A stretch of DNA of 64,000 nucleotides from Macrolepiota albuminosa (GCA_027475525.1 JAMWFC010000076.1:62001-126000), one strand, 5' to 3'; positions 1-17,989 are shown, counted from the stretch's first letter. The notes: generated from the sequence alone by a model not told the origin. Numbers and translations: made by a program.

Positions 1-1802
1 TGGCTAAGATGGATCTAGTCAAAGTGGCTGGTGTGGTGGAGTGGCCAGAGCCTAGAAACAAGAAGGAGATTTAGGCCTTCCTGGGCTTCACCAACTTCTA
101 CTGGAGGTCCATTCAGAATTTTTCACATCATGCTCAGCCCCTCTTCAATCTCACCACTAAAGATACTCCTTGGCACTGGAATGTGTCATAGCAGATTGCT
201 TTTGATGCCTTTAAACAGGCAGCTACTTCAAAGCCTGTCATTCTATTCTCAAATAATGACTCTTCCTTCCATGTTGAAGCTGATAGCTCAGACTTTGCTA
301 CTAGAGCTGTCCTTTCTCAACAGTAAAAAAAAAACAGTAAGTGGCATCCAGTGGCCTTCTACTCCAAGAGTCTCAATGCTATAAAGCACAATTATGAGAT
401 CCATGATAAAGAGATGCTGGCTATTATTCAGTCATTTGAGAAATGGTGGCATTTCTTTGAGGATGCCAGGCATAAGTTCAAGATGTGGACTGATTACAAA
501 AACTTAGAGTACTTTAGAATGGCCAAGAAACTCAACTGCTGACAGGCTTAATGGTTCTTGTATCTGACCAACTTTGACTTCTCTCTATATCACAAACTCA
601 GATATTGAGCATAGGCAAGCTTGACGTGCTTGCCAAACAAGCTGACCACAGTTCAGAAGCAAGTAACAATAACAATATTATTTTTTTGAAGCCAGAGCTG
701 TTTGCTATACATGCTCTAGAGGGTGTGGTTGGCCAGTAAGAAGTGAGCATTCTTCAAGACATCTGCCAAGGTAACCAGGAAGGTGCTCAGAAAGATCTGG
801 TAGCCAAGGCTGCTCTGGCCTTGCATGCTTGAGAGAGAGCTGGAATAAAGTCAGTTTGCACTGATGAGTGGTCCTTGAAGAATAGTCTTCTCACCTTCTG
901 GGGGTGCATTTATATTCTCAACCTACCAGACCTCTAGAGACAGATTGTCACACAGCACCATGATTCTCAGATTGTAGGCCATCCTGGCAGGTGAAAGATA
1001 CTAGAGCTGGTCTCTTAAAACTACTGATGGCCGTAAATATCATGATATATTAGCTCTTACACCTCCACTTGTAATCTTTGCCTTCAGACCAAGCCTTATT
1101 ACCAGCCTTCCATAGGACAACTTCATTCTTTGCCCATTCTAGCTGAGCATTGGAGCATGGCCTTAGTAGACTTCATTATTGAGTTACCAGACTCTTATGG
1201 ATATGACACTATTATAGTGGTAGTAGATCTCTGTGGCAAGCATGCTCATTTCATTTCAATGCACACCATCTGCTCTGCTATGAGCCTGTATCAGAAGCAT
1301 GTCTGAAAACTCCATGTGTTGTCCAATGCCTATGTCTCTGATTATAGACCCCAGTTTGTAGCAGAGTTTACTAGAGAACTGTATTGCTTTCTCTATGTCA
1401 AGCTCCACTCTATCATGGCCTATCACTTTCAGTCCAATGACCAGACTGAGTGTATTAACCAAGAGCTAGAACAGTATCTCCAGCTCTTCTGCGATGAACG
1501 ATAGGATAACTGTAATGACCTATTATCAGAGGTAGAGTTTAATACAACAACTGTGTACATGCTGCCATCTAGGTCTCTCCTTTCCTTTTAGACACCAGTT
1601 GACATCCTTGGATGAGATTTAAGCCTTGTGGACAACCTCCAGAAAATGAAGCTGTCAATGAGTTCATAGATTGAATGAAGGCAGCTCAGGAGGAAGCCAA
1701 GGCAGCCTTAGCTAAGGCAAAGGACAACATGGCCTGCTACTATGATTATGGGTGAACTCTAGCTCCCAAGTATAAGTCTGAAGATTGAGTCTATCTAAAT
1801 GC
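1..1802 (+). pseudogene. Family E gypsy (copy E1): RT end, RNase H and integrase remnant
   Basis: This is the decayed 3' part of a Ty3/gypsy pol; its start lies outside the window. The first 300 bases match the RT connection region (a '[10 protein letters not shown]' pattern, frame broken). RNase H follows near 351-540 with FYSKSLNAI, NYEIHDKEMLAI and WTDYKNLEYF. Integrase core follows at about 1130-1500 with VDFIIELP-like sequence, SDYRPQFVAEF and a DQTECINQELEQ stretch that keeps the catalytic Glu. Stops and frameshifts are frequent and many are TGG to TAG/TGA. A second copy, E2 at 57148-61668, has the same order and is less decayed. Family assignment is firm; it is not functional. Confidence 0.85.
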
Positions 1803-2875
1803 TGTTAGGTTTCACTGAGTCGGGGGCTTTCTGAGAAAGCAACATCTTTATAAGGTGGACTTGATCTATGTGTACTCAGGTATTTGAAACTCTGGACTGT
1901 GCTCTGGAGCTCAAGATACAAACAAGGAATTTCTAAAGTAAGGGACTTAATCTGGAGATTGGAAGAAGTTGAAAGGGGGTAGAGTTAGGATTGAGTCAAG
2001 AACTTGGGGTTCTAAAATGAGACCAGGGTTAATAAACTTTAAGTTGTGAGGTGCATATTAATCTCAAAAGCATGTGTATTAGTCAAAGCATGTTGAAATT
2101 GCTTGTTGCATGCATGTCACTATCCACTATGATCATCATTCTACTTCAAGTTTATTCTATCATATGTATCCTCTATATGATTATATTCTATCACATGTAT
2201 ATAGTTTTCCAGCAGTATATAAACTGTAGATAGATCACTTGAAGTTCTCACTCTTTCTGACTTTGGACTTCAGGTTAGTAATACTTTACTTTGCTCAATA
2301 CACTCTTTCTGACTTTGAACTTTAGCTTTAGTGACAGTTTCTGTTCCTTGTGCTTTGCTTGTCTTCAACAAAGCATGCCAGTCAAAGTGTGCCAGTCAGT
2401 GCATACTAGTCAAAACCAAAAAGCATGCAAACAATCAATATAATATCAAGACTAAGGTACTACAAATGGGTAGCTACTCTTTAAGTACATGCAGAGGTCA
2501 CTCTGGGTTTCTGAGGGGTTTTGAGATGTCTGGAGCAGTTCTGGGAGTTAATGGGCAGTAGTAGATAAAGAGGGATTATATACCAGGAATCACACATATG
2601 GAGTGCATGATCAATTGATGCAGAAGAGAGGTCATGATGTGTGATGTGTAATAGCTGGGGTGATTGCCGTGATCTGATTGTTGATCATGGGGTAATGGCC
2701 ATGCTGGCGAGTGATTCCAGGGTCTATGATGTGGGGCTGTCAGGGGGCACATGTGATGGTAGAGGTTGATGCATGTGATGGCAGTTCCAGTGGTCATAAT
2801 GGCAGAAGTTGTGTTATAGGGTTGGTGAAGAAGTCTCGGATGGTGTTCTGGAAATGTCCTGAGGGGGTGGTAACA
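1803..2875 (-). mobile_element. Solo LTR, family B (split by a D LTR)
   Basis: The segment starts TGTTAGGTTTCACTGAGTCG and ends GGGGGTGGTAACA, a TG..CA LTR matching the complete family-B LTR at 61669-62421 in the same orientation. Flanks are AATGC (1798-1802) and GATGC (2876-2880), a 5-bp target duplication with one change. The interrupted integrase of E1 resumes directly afterwards when compared with E2. Without the nested D LTR it is about 790 bp against 753 bp for the 61669 copy. It is much poorer in CpG than the 61669 copy, so it is old. Confidence 0.85.
2091..2370 (+). mobile_element. Solo LTR, copia family D, in the B LTR
   Basis: It begins TGTTGAAATTGC and ends TGTCTTCAACA, with an exact 5-bp target duplication AAGCA at 2086-2090 and 2371-2375. 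Removing it rejoins B-LTR sequence (AAGCATGCCAGTCAA) as seen uninterrupted near 61960. A TATA box (TATATAAAC) lies near 2217. The U5 part carries the two copies of a 24-nt direct repeat typical of this family. It has one unit of the palindromic CACATGT repeat, fewer than other copies. Confidence 0.92.
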
Positions 2876-3377
2876 GATGCCTCCGATATTGCTATTATCT
2901 GACCTTCTTACAAGCTCTTTCATTGCTGTCTAGAACCCTTCCCTATAGTAAGGCAGATAGGCCCACTAGTCTATTGACTCAAGCTGCCTAGTAGAATGAG
3001 TTAACTTCATCTAGTCTTCAATATGATGAAGCTCTCTCCTGCACTAGAGGATCCAATTTTAGGTCGACACTTACAGCTACTACCACCTCCAATTTTAGTA
3101 GATAACAGGAAAGAGTACAAAGTAGAGCAGATTCTAGACAGCTGACTCTTTAGGAACAAGCTTCAGTTCAAGGTCAAGTAGAAGGGCTATGGAATCAAAG
3201 ACATCTCCTAGGAGCCACAAAAGAACATTCATGCCCCTGCTTTAGTCCAGGAATTTTATCAACAGCACCTCAATGTTTCTTGAGCAATTAAAGGCCTCTA
3301 TTCTCTTTCCAAGATAGATCAGGCCATCCAGAACTACTTCTATCCAGCACATTAAAACACTGCACTCTAGAGAGAGG
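2876..3377 (+). pseudogene. Family E (E1): integrase C-terminus and chromodomain remnant
   Basis: This continues E1 pol after the nested LTRs. The reading frame near 3050-3300 gives an integrase tail followed by a chromodomain-like stretch (YKVEQILDS, LQFKVK, KGYG, EPQKNIHAPALVQEFYQQH). Two Trp codons expected in a chromodomain (VKWKGY and SWEP) are TAG here, so the domain is dead. In chromoviruses this domain directs integration to marked chromatin. A purine tract at 3371-3377 precedes the probable 3' LTR. Confidence 0.75.
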
Positions 3378-3870
3378 TGATATCAGAAGACTCCCTATTT
3401 CTTCTTGCTTTCACTCTTCATTTCTTTATTCTCTTTTTATTCATTCTCTTATTTCTACTGTTATTCTTTTATCTTACTGCTTCTACTCTCTCAACACTAT
3501 CTATTAGTACTATTCTTAGTCCTTGAGATGCTCTGGTTCTTTAGCTATCATTCAGACAAGTATGGGCTTTTCAGTACCACTTCCAGACTACTTACATAAG
3601 CTGGAGTTTGCCTTTCTGACCTCCAAAGTCTGGAGTTTTTCTGCCTTATTTGTGCACTTGTTTATTTAGACAATTTTTGAGTTTTTAAGGTTTTGTTGTA
3701 CTGTACAGTTGTTTCCCATGCTTCAGAGGCCTCAAAAGCATCCAACCTGGCATAGATAATCTCTAGACTTGTTCTCTTTAGATCTCTCTCTGCCAGCTGT
3801 GTGACTGAGCCATAGCCTCCAGAGGTCACCTTTACAAGTCAATATCATTAAATCCAGACAAGTCTAATAA
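3378..3870 (+). mobile_element. Probable 3' LTR of family E (E1)
   Basis: It starts TGATATCAGAAG just after a purine tract. Its end shares CCTCCAGAGG..CCTTTACA with the sequence beside the gag of copy E3 (about 57123-57147), as expected for an LTR end next to an internal region. The right boundary is uncertain (3836 if it ends at CTTTACA, about 3870 if the ACAAGTCT motif also belongs to it). No target duplication can be tested because the 5' end is outside the window. Confidence 0.5.
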
Positions 3871-4994
3871 GCAACAGTAGTCCTATATAATAACAAATAC
3901 TGTAAAATTCATCTTGCCTCTTCACATAATGTAATCTAGATACCATGAATGCTATTTAACTGTCAACAAATAGACTATATATTTTCATTGTCTAAATTGA
4001 AAATATAATTTGATTCAAAGCACAATAAGAACTGGAAACTATTGCCATCTCTCAACTACCATATAGTTCTCAGACAATTGTTCTTCACTTTGCAACTATA
4101 GTGATTGAATTTGGACCAATTTGCAAGTGTTGCATAATAACTATAACTCCACTTTTTATATTTGGCAAAGCACAATGCAAATTCTTGCATTCTACACCAG
4201 AGATCGAACAGCCATTGGATTAATAGAACGTCAAATCTGAATAGGCACAATAAATTTCTGTTTTTGTCAGATAATTCATAATGGCTGATGAATATAAAGA
4301 AAAAAGAAGTTTCAAAAATCTGTTTGAATATGTAATTACAATGTTGATGAGTGCTCAAGCATTTGTAAGACTGATAATCTTTGAAATGTTGAGTAAAGCC
4401 AGCATGCCAGCTAAGACCAATTAGAGGTTAACATGCAGGAAATAAGATTTTATAGTATTCTTGATGAATTTGTCTGCACAATTCACAGGCACCATGATAT
4501 TAAGGTCCTAAAGGTTAATGTGACAGCTATTGAGTAAGAATAACAATAAATCTAAATACAATTCCTCCAACTTCTTTCAAACAGATTAAGATATGAGAAA
4601 CATCAAATCTCAAGAAATAAAACAGGATGGCTATCTTACAAGCCACATGCTGACAAACTTCCTGTTGCAATACAATGTGAGTTTTCCACAAAGTTGAAGA
4701 TCACAAAGATTAAAATGTTGTAGAATCAAATTGTAGATGTCCAAACTGATTGCACAGTAAGATGCAATTTTCCAAGCTCTATTTGATATGTGACTGTTGA
4801 TTTTTTTCAAAAATAATATACAAATTGGCAATATATGCTTTGGGCATCATTAATCATCAATTCAATATTAACTATATTAGTTCAAATTTGTTGTACTGTC
4901 AGGAATCTATGTTAAATTTATATAGAAGAAGTGAAATTACTAAATTTGTGATTGAAAAGAGAAGATCTAAAACTACTTTTTACACTTTATCTTA
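3871..4994. other. AT-rich stretch, no gene recognised
   Basis: About 1.1 kb of AT-rich sequence with many stops on both strands. The longest frames have low-complexity, non-coding-like composition and no motif I recognise. It probably represents heavily decayed repeats or intergenic DNA. Confidence 0.5.
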
Positions 4995-5321
4995 ATGAAC
5001 ATGATAGCAGAGAATGAACCTTTTGCAGCAACCATAGTCAACACAAGTCAAATTGTTCCTCAATTTTTATTCAATGATAGTAATTTATTTGTTAAGGCAA
5101 CTGATACCATTCTGTATTGTGTCCATGTCTCTGTCCTCAGATATGCCTCAACTTATTTCATACAAGTGTTGGATGAAGCTGATAGAATAGGTGGAATGGC
5201 AGAACTAGATTTGTCTGAAGAGTGTGTCACAAATATTCAGTATTTGCTGGGCACAATCTATAATATTGCTGAATGGGTTATCTGTATTTCTTTTTCAATC
5301 ATGAATGATAATAGACATTAA
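4995..5321 (+). pseudogene. BTB/POZ-domain gene remnant
   Basis: The 108-residue frame has the pattern seen at the start of many agaricomycete BTB proteins: an aromatic/acidic entry (FLFNDSNLFVKA), then LYCVHVSVLRYASTYF where others have a 'F.VHRS.L..HS..F' helix, then acidic DLSEECVTNIQYLLGTIYN. BTB domains mediate dimerisation and Cul3 contact. The frame runs out after AEWV. A possible splice donor (GTTATCTG) lies there, but I found no convincing second exon. The surrounding DNA is decayed, so I call it a remnant; a short expressed gene is not excluded. Confidence 0.45.
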
Positions 5322-6747
5322 ACATGTATTGCATCAATCATGCATTAATTGTACTTTATATGTTGAATGCATTGTTATACATGTTCTACAAATATCAATG
5401 TATAATGGTATTTTGCTCTTTGTTCAATAGAATTTGGAGGACATTTCTATTTTCTTTGCATCTTTGAGATGAATATCACATCACATCTTTGCAAATTCTG
5501 TTTTAGGTGTTGAACAGAAAAAAAGATTCAAAATGTTGCTTCTCAACACAATAACATGTAATTTGCATTTGTATCAACTCATCATTTTTTATTTCATCTG
5601 CTATTGATACACAAAGGTATGTATTATGCAAGCAATAAAGCACCTGCTGATATCATTAGAAACAAATTAAACAAGGCATTTTTTATGAAAACAATCAAAT
5701 TGCTCACTTAACTTTGCTGAATTAGATGATCTGCCTAGTTAGGAGAAATGCATTGTTTGAAATGCAAAAATGCCTCATGTAGAAGTAGCTTGAAGACACA
5801 GAACTAAAAAATTGTATGATCTTCTTTACATATAAGATGTACCAAGATATTATTTGTGCAGCCATTCTTAGAAACTCATGTACAAATTGACTTCGTTATG
5901 TTAAGGCATTGAACAAATAGAAATGCTTTTGAAATCAATTACTTTGCTTGGAGTGTGGGGTCTAAAGTTGGTTGAGCTATTGCACAAACTAGCAGCTTGT
6001 CTGAGATTTACTTCTTCATATATTTGAATTGAACAGTTGAAATTTACTGCAAGAATTAGAGAATGGTAGGTAGTTTATAAAACATTTAGTATACAATATC
6101 AAAGAATGTAATGAATAGTAATTTGAAATATTTTTGCACAATCATTCATGTTAAAATATTTTAGCTGTCAAGGAATAAAAAGTGCAGAAAATCAAGAAAT
6201 TCATGCTCTCCAATGTTTGTAAACAGAAATACTCATGCAATATAAAGAAAAGATCTGTTGTACAGCTAGTTAATTGGCTAGTAAATTGACTATTAAAGAA
6301 ACATTCCTGTACATTGTCTACAAAAGTACTAAATATTAATAAAATGAAATACTTAGCTGGATAGAGCCATCATAAAGGAGGTAGACTTAAAATTATTATT
6401 ATGTTGAGATCATTGTGCTGTAAATGCATATGAGTATGGTAAAATGATGGTATCAGGGCCCATGGCTTTGAACCTCTCATCTTTGCCAAGAGTTGATATA
6501 TTTCTACTAAGGATCTGGTTTTGCAGCAGAATTATATATACAAAGCAGATTTAACTTTGCTGATCAAGATAAAGAGGTCTGGAACCAGCTTTTGCATTGT
6601 TCATATCACACTATGATGATTTAAAATAAACTTCCAGTAGTAGACATCAACTAGAAACATAATAAATCTTATATTTTATTCAACAACAGTAATTTTTGTA
6701 TCAGAATGGAAAACACCTGTTTGTATCTATATCTCAGTACTTATATA
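5322..6747. other. AT-rich stretch, no gene recognised
   Basis: Very AT-rich sequence with no frame resembling a known protein. Any later exons of the BTB remnant would lie here, but none stands out. Confidence 0.45.
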
Positions 6748-6936
6748 ACTGCTGGCACTAAAAAAATGTTTCCATTGGAAAAAAAATGTAAAAAAAAAAC
6801 ATGTTATACTATTTTCAAAGTATCAATTTCAGATAGAAAAAGGCACTTTGCTTTGTTTAAAGATTTTTTCTTTCAGAAATTGGCACCATTTTTTTTTATA
6901 CTTTTTTTAATAAAAACATCTTTCAGTGCTAGCAGT
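6748..6936. mobile_element. MITE copy 1 (terminal inverted repeats)
   Basis: The element begins ACTGCTGGCACTAAAAAAATG and ends CATCTTTCAGTGCTAGCAGT, which are inverted repeats of each other. The inside shares an ordered series of blocks with 26277-26478 (ACATGTTATACTATTTTC, TTTCAGATAGAAAAAGGCAC, TTTGTTTAAAGA). It is about 190 bp and has no coding capacity, the profile of a non-autonomous DNA transposon. Flanks are ATATA and ATATG, not a clean target duplication. The end with the thymine tract is more decayed. Confidence 0.7.
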
Positions 6937-7771
6937 ATATGTGCATCAATGTATCTTGCACAATTTTGTATCCATCAAAGCACTCACCAAGTAAATACTT
7001 TTTTGAGATCAGTTCCTATATTTGAAATGTGGTGTCAAGATTGCACCTTCTATTGATGCAATTGCTGTCTTGTCTGGAATTTACTGCCAGGTTTATTCAG
7101 ACAATCTACTATGAGATACTGGTTGGTACTCATGCTGTGTTGATACAGTGAGCAGTGGTCATGTCATGACAGCTGGCAGTTGAGTATATAAGGTTAAGTA
7201 AGGTCTTGATCACTTTTGAAGAGGGCTCAATCAAAGCCCTCATTGAAAGTGATTATTTTGCCATGCTGATCAGTTTCTATGATAAATAATTAAATATATA
7301 ATTGATTTAGCCATTTTATAATTTAATTTCTTGATAGATACTTCAATATACTCTTTTTGCATCAAAGAGTTTAATAGTTTGCTGATAGACTGTATGTTAG
7401 ATCAAAAATAGATTGCTTCATCTCCTCAAAAGTAGCAGACTGTGTATCTATTGAGTTAATTGTAGTACACTATGTGATCATGTGATTGGAGTTTAGAAGT
7501 GCATGCAATTTACTGCTTAAAACCTTCACGTGATCAATTGTCAGACAGTGGAAAAAAACCAGTGTCATTCACAGGCCATAGACCCACTACTAAAGTAGCG
7601 GGAATGAAAAGATTCAGAAATTCATAGATGAGATTCCAGATCATTGTGCATTTACTTTCTTATGAGAGGAAGTTTAGTACTCTTGAACCAATAACTTAAA
7701 GGGCTCTTTCTAGTGTCATGACTTTGAAAAACATCAGAATCTCAATTTTTACTCTTTAGCTGATACTATCT
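6937..7771. other. Non-coding; possible decayed copia LTR and hairpin
   Basis: No gene is seen. From 7138 the sequence reads TGTTGATACAGTGAGCAGTGG, then a TATA-like GTATATAAGG near 7185. An imperfect hairpin at 7210-7253 has 18-nt arms (15 matches) around CAATCAA. Because a copia coding remnant starts at about 7772 on the same strand, this may be its 5' LTR and leader. I could not find a matching 3' LTR, so this is a guess. Confidence 0.3.
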
Positions 7772-9640
7772 TTGAGATCAATATTGATGTCTGTCATTAT
7801 CTTCAAACATCAATTATCCACCACAATAAATAATCTACTACTCAAGCTTTCTCTTGCACTTCTTTGTCAAACACTCCTTCTTCTCAACAATGTGTCACAT
7901 CTAATCCTGCAAATTCACTTTGTGCATCTGTTTCTGACACTTCTCAAGATTTTGTTGCTTACCCACATGCTTACATGGCAATTTCAGACCTGTTGTCTGA
8001 GGATTTTTCTGTGATTATTACAATTGTACAAGATAGTAACAACACTACTGTATTACCTGCTATATTTGACAACAAAGCCAATGACACTGTTTTTCATCTT
8101 TATAACTTACCTAATAAATCTACATTAGCACTCTTCTATGCATTTGTGAGTTCTACTGATCCAGTTGTTCTGGCATCAATTTTTCTCACTTCAACTCAAT
8201 TCTCAATTTGGGTTGTATGACTCATATCATTTGTAACAAATGGTGTTTTTGGACTTACTATGAAGACCTTGTGGTTTTAGTTGGTATAGCTAACTGTGGG
8301 AAGTTGAACATCCTAGCATGAGATGAAGTCTGTTTTTGTGTAATCATTGATGGAAAACCTGTCATACTGACTGCCTATATGCTCCAGATGTTCCTATCAA
8401 TTGTTTCTCTGTCAGTTTTATAACTGAGCAAAATTTAGAACTTGTTTCAAAAATAAAGCAACAACTATTTATTTTCTGAAATCTTCTCAACTTTGAGGCA
8501 AGTCCCTACAAGCAACAGTTCTCAATTTATTATTTTTTTTTTCATTGCAACTTCATTCTCATCAAACTTCTAGAAACCAAGTTATTTCCTACTATTACTC
8601 CATTCTCTATGAATTTTCCTAAAATTCTAATCACTTCTAGTTTATAGCATTGTAGACTGGGTCATCCTGCTAGGAACACCACTCAGATGACATTAACAAA
8701 AGATTGTGTGACTGGAGTTGACTTTAAGGAGACTTTTCAGGATGATCATTGCATTCTATATATTATTGGCAAACAGCCTACTTGACCATATAACAATTTT
8801 CAACATCATGCTTTCAAAATTTGTGAACTTTCACACATAGATTCTTGTGGTCCCTTTCTGACTTAATTTGCAAATAGACAACCTTCTTATTTTCACTCTG
8901 TTCTGGATGATTTCTCAAACTATGGCAGCACTGCTTTACAATCAAACAAAGATCAGGCATACAAACATTTCAAGGATTTCCAGGCTTGTCTTGAACTTAA
9001 ATTGAGAAACAAAGTTACAAATGTTTGATGTGACAGTGTGAAGGAGTTTGTTGAGAGCCAACTGAAAGATTCATCTCAATAACAAAGGGACCACATTGCA
9101 GTCAACGACAACATATGCCCATTAACAGAATGAGAATATATTCATACATTAGAAAATAAAGCACAAACTCTCATGGCCAAAGCTGGTCTCCCCATTTCTT
9201 TTCTAGACAACGCTATTTTAATGGCACGATATCTGAGAAATTGTCTACCTACTTCAACTTTATCTGATCTCACCACTCCTTACGAAATCATCAAAGGATA
9301 TAAACCCAATCTTTCTCATTTTTAGGTATGAGGTTGTTAGTGTTTCATTTTATATCCAAAGAAACACATTGAAAAGAGAACACTCAGCAATTTTTATCAG
9401 TTACAAAGAAAGTCAAATGGGATGGCATGTTCAAGATATAAATGGTTGTTACTTCTTCTCCAGGGATGTGGTGTTCAAAGAGAACATTCAAAGCAAGTTA
9501 CAATCCAAGAATTTGTCCTTCATCAAACCAATTTTACAACCAATGTCAACTACTTTCCAGGTTCATTCACTGGATTCACATACTACTGCATCCAATTCTT
9601 GACTGATTGATACACCTTTAAATGCTGAATCTTTGACCAC
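7772..9640 (+). pseudogene. Decayed copia gag-pol (protease, integrase)
   Basis: Several frames together follow Ty1/copia order. A gag/linker region at 7864-8220 is followed by a protease-like region at about 8220-8330. The GAG-pre-integrase box follows near 8650 (CRLGHPARNT), then an integrase core with DSCGPF, DDFSNYGS and CDSVKEFVE at about 8840-9060. The integrase C-terminal part ends in GWHVQDINGCYFFSRDVVFKENIQ at about 9419-9490. Multiple stops and frame changes make it inactive. No RT was found downstream, so the element is 3'-truncated before the host gene at 9991. Confidence 0.8.
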
Positions 9641-9990
9641 CTCAACACCACATATATCAAATATGGATCTAATTCCTTGTTTTCATTGGAAGATCATGAT
9701 GACTCATGCAGGTTAGGCTTGTTTTGAAGACATGCACAAAAGTAATGAACATCTCGTTAAACTTCGTGCAGACCGTAAAGCTTGTCTTTTGTCTCATCAA
9801 GGTCTATCTGCTATACTAGATCTTGATGATTTCCAGGAGTCAAAACATTTCTTGTCATCATTAATGGACCGAACCTATCTCAAGAATATAGCTATAAATA
9901 ATTATCCATAGCCTTCAGCATAATGATACCACAATGTTTATATAATATTTTGTATTCTTTCTAATAGGATATTGACTGTTGGACACCATC
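9641..9990. other. Intergenic, 3' side of TRM4
   Basis: This spacer separates the copia remnant from the stop codon of the TRM4-like gene. A short open stretch near 9740-9900 contains LVKLRADRKACLLSHQGLSA, which I cannot assign. No other signal was seen. Confidence 0.4.
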
Positions 9991-12999
<3,009 letters not shown>

Positions 13000-13125
13000 T
13001 GTCTGAGTGGTATAACTTTTTTGATCCACGTGATGCCTGTGTTATATGTTATCTTATTTAATCATCATCAGCTCGATAAGATATCACCCGATCATTCCAA
13101 AATTTTGCACTCTCACTTGAATACA
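13000..13125. promoter_or_regulatory. Shared divergent promoter region
   Basis: Only 126 bp separate the start codons of the minus-strand TRM4 gene and the plus-strand SPE3-LYS9 gene, so both must use promoter elements here or inside each other's first exon. The stretch is AT-rich with CACGTG-like CCACGTGAT near 13026-13034. No clear TATA box is visible. Sharing of control is an inference from spacing. Confidence 0.55.
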
Positions 13126-15847
<2,722 letters not shown>

Positions 15848-16129
15848 TGCACGGAAAGGCATCCTGATTGTTGTAAACCATCTATTGTGAAATATCATGC
15901 TGTTCCATCTAAAAAATGGGGACACAATTTGCTTGACGAAGCGGGGATCCATAAATACACAAGGCCTAATGGTCAATCAAGGCTAAGTGGAAACACTGGG
16001 TGCAGAGAACAATGTTCTCTTGCAAAACAATGTAAAAAAACACATGTACAATAAATCCAACTGATTTTAAAATTTTATTTAAATGTTTTTGTTGAAACCA
16101 TAGAAAAATATTGTAACCGAACTTCCCGT
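15848..16129. other. Intergenic spacer
   Basis: 3' flank of SPE3-LYS9 and the approach to the LINE remnant. No gene or repeat was recognised. Confidence 0.5.
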
Positions 16130-17635
16130 ATGGATGCATATAGGCCTCAAACAAACCAAAAACCTCCGGATAAAACAATGACCTGCATACGAAACACACA
16201 AGGTGACGACGGTAGGCAAGATGCTTCAGCTTGGGCGAAGACTGGACCCACTGAACGGCTGCCACAAAACACGAAAGAACTATGTATGCATGCCATGCCG
16301 AGAATACAGAGCACTAGGATACGACAACCCGCACAAATTCAGCAAGGCCGCGAGAGGATATATACTACGACTACCCCAGAAGTGGAACCCGAACGCTGAG
16401 GAAGTCAGAAGAGAAATGAGCCCGAGGAGGCGGAGCTCCTCCAGGAAGAAGGAAGACTATCCTTCAACCTGGACATCACAACGAGAAAATCTCTGGGAGA
16501 CGCATTCCGAGCGTTCACATCCGGGGACATGAACCTCCCCGACCATGCCACCTACAGCAGATGTGGAGAACCCAACCCAACGATTGTCACAGTATACACA
16601 GACAGTTCGGGCACGAGAGACCGAGACATCAATGCAGGAGCTTGGTTCAGTCACGGGGACCCCATGAATAGAGCCCGGACAAATAACGCAGGCGAAACCG
16701 CCGCAATCCCAGCCGCCATACAGAGCGTCCCCACAGAACAGACGATCCTGAAGCGACTCTCAGATCACAATTGATAGCCTCACCAAGAATCTAGAGAAGA
16801 GAGAGAACAACGGCTGGATAGGAACTGAGAATAAGGGCATCCTAATACCACTAGTGGCCCAAATGAGGGAAGGAAAAGGCCTCAACTTCTTCGAAAAGGT
16901 TAAAGGACACGCCGGAATAGAGGGAAATGAGAAAGCAGACGAATTAGCAAACAGAGGAGCCAGTAAGGCAGACCAGGACAAGATACCGTGCGAGATACCT
17001 GCAGGTTATAACGCTACAGGAGCGAAACTAGCCACTATTACACAAGCACTGGCATACAAAGGAATAATAGAATCATTAAATAGCCCTGAAAGGAAAGGAA
17101 TGGTAACGAACCTGGACAAGACAAGATGGACAGCAAAAGACAGAACTGGCGACATACCCACAGACAAGGTCATTTGGAGATCGCTTAAGAATAAGTGCCT
17201 GACCTGGGAGACAAGAATATTCCTGTGGAAGGCGCTGCACAACGCCTACAAAGTGGGTAGATACTGGGAGAATATAAAGAATATGAACAAAGAGCAACCT
17301 GCCCGGCCTGCAGAACGGAGGAATCCCTAGAAAGTATAATCACCGAGTGTACAGCCTCAGGACAGAAAGCAGTCTGGAAACTCATCCAGAAACTCTTTGA
17401 AGCCAGAGAGGTACACCGTACAAAAAACCCTCCCTCGGAGACGTAATGGGTGTGCCCTAACAGACAGGAGCCCAGGCCTAGATAAAGGAAAAAGGAGATT
17501 CAAAACTATAGTGATATCAAAAACAGTTCACATGGATATGGAAGATTAGATGTGAGTGGATCATAGCCAAAGACGCAGACCCCGAAAAAATCCCCACAGA
17601 TAACCCAGCCACCAACAAACTGAAAGCCGCACTAT
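16130..17635 (+). pseudogene. LINE remnant H1: Cys region, RNase H, C-terminal part
   Basis: The sequence matches the 3' end of a LINE-type ORF2. A Cys-rich segment (GCHKTRKNYVCMPCREY near 16255-16310) precedes a Pro/Trp box (LPQKWNP). RNase H follows with TVYTDSSGTRD, AGAWFS and NNAGETAAI (16575-16710), and later the KVKGHAGIEGNEKADELANRG box (about 16897-16965). A region with KCLTWETRIFLWKALHN then leads towards the zinc finger. Frameshifts occur near 16760 and 17330. A copia element (17636-22670) interrupts it with target duplication ACTAT; the last coding part is at 22671-22845. Confidence 0.82.
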
Positions 17636-17989
17636 TGTCGCAGCATATCGCAAAACAGATGTATTCGTGTACGAATATATATAATATCTGGGAGTCAATA
17701 ATCGAGGATAATTTTATAAGTATGGATAAAGTAAGAAGTAAATTATAAGTGCTCACCTGGGAGTCAATAATCGAGGATGATTTTGACCCCAGGTGATGAC
17801 ACGTTTATAACTAGTTATACAAGTAAGACATGTGGAGTAGGGTCGAGGGCCTTTTGAATAGTATGAGTAAGTCGTATAGAAAATATTTGAAAAAGACAAG
17901 AATAAATGAAACATACGAATTATGACAATAAAGTATGACGTTAGAGTAAAATGGCGCATAGCCGAAGTTGTCAGTCAATTTCCTCGACA
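17636..17989 (-). repeat. Copia G 3' LTR
   Basis: 354 bp. On the plus strand it starts TGTCGCAGCATATCG and ends TTTCCTCGACA. On the element's own strand a short purine tract (AAGTGGGAG) lies just upstream and is the likely plus-strand primer. It is the same length as the 5' LTR at 22317-22670. Confidence 0.95.

Noticed and set aside
4056..4358. 100-residue minus-strand ORF
   Set aside because: Composition (Phe, Tyr, Cys, Lys from AT-rich codons) looks like chance translation. No family pattern or neighbour supports it.
7210..7253. Hairpin as a transcription terminator
   Set aside because: Rho-independent terminators are bacterial. In this fungal context an imperfect inverted repeat near a possible LTR has no such meaning.
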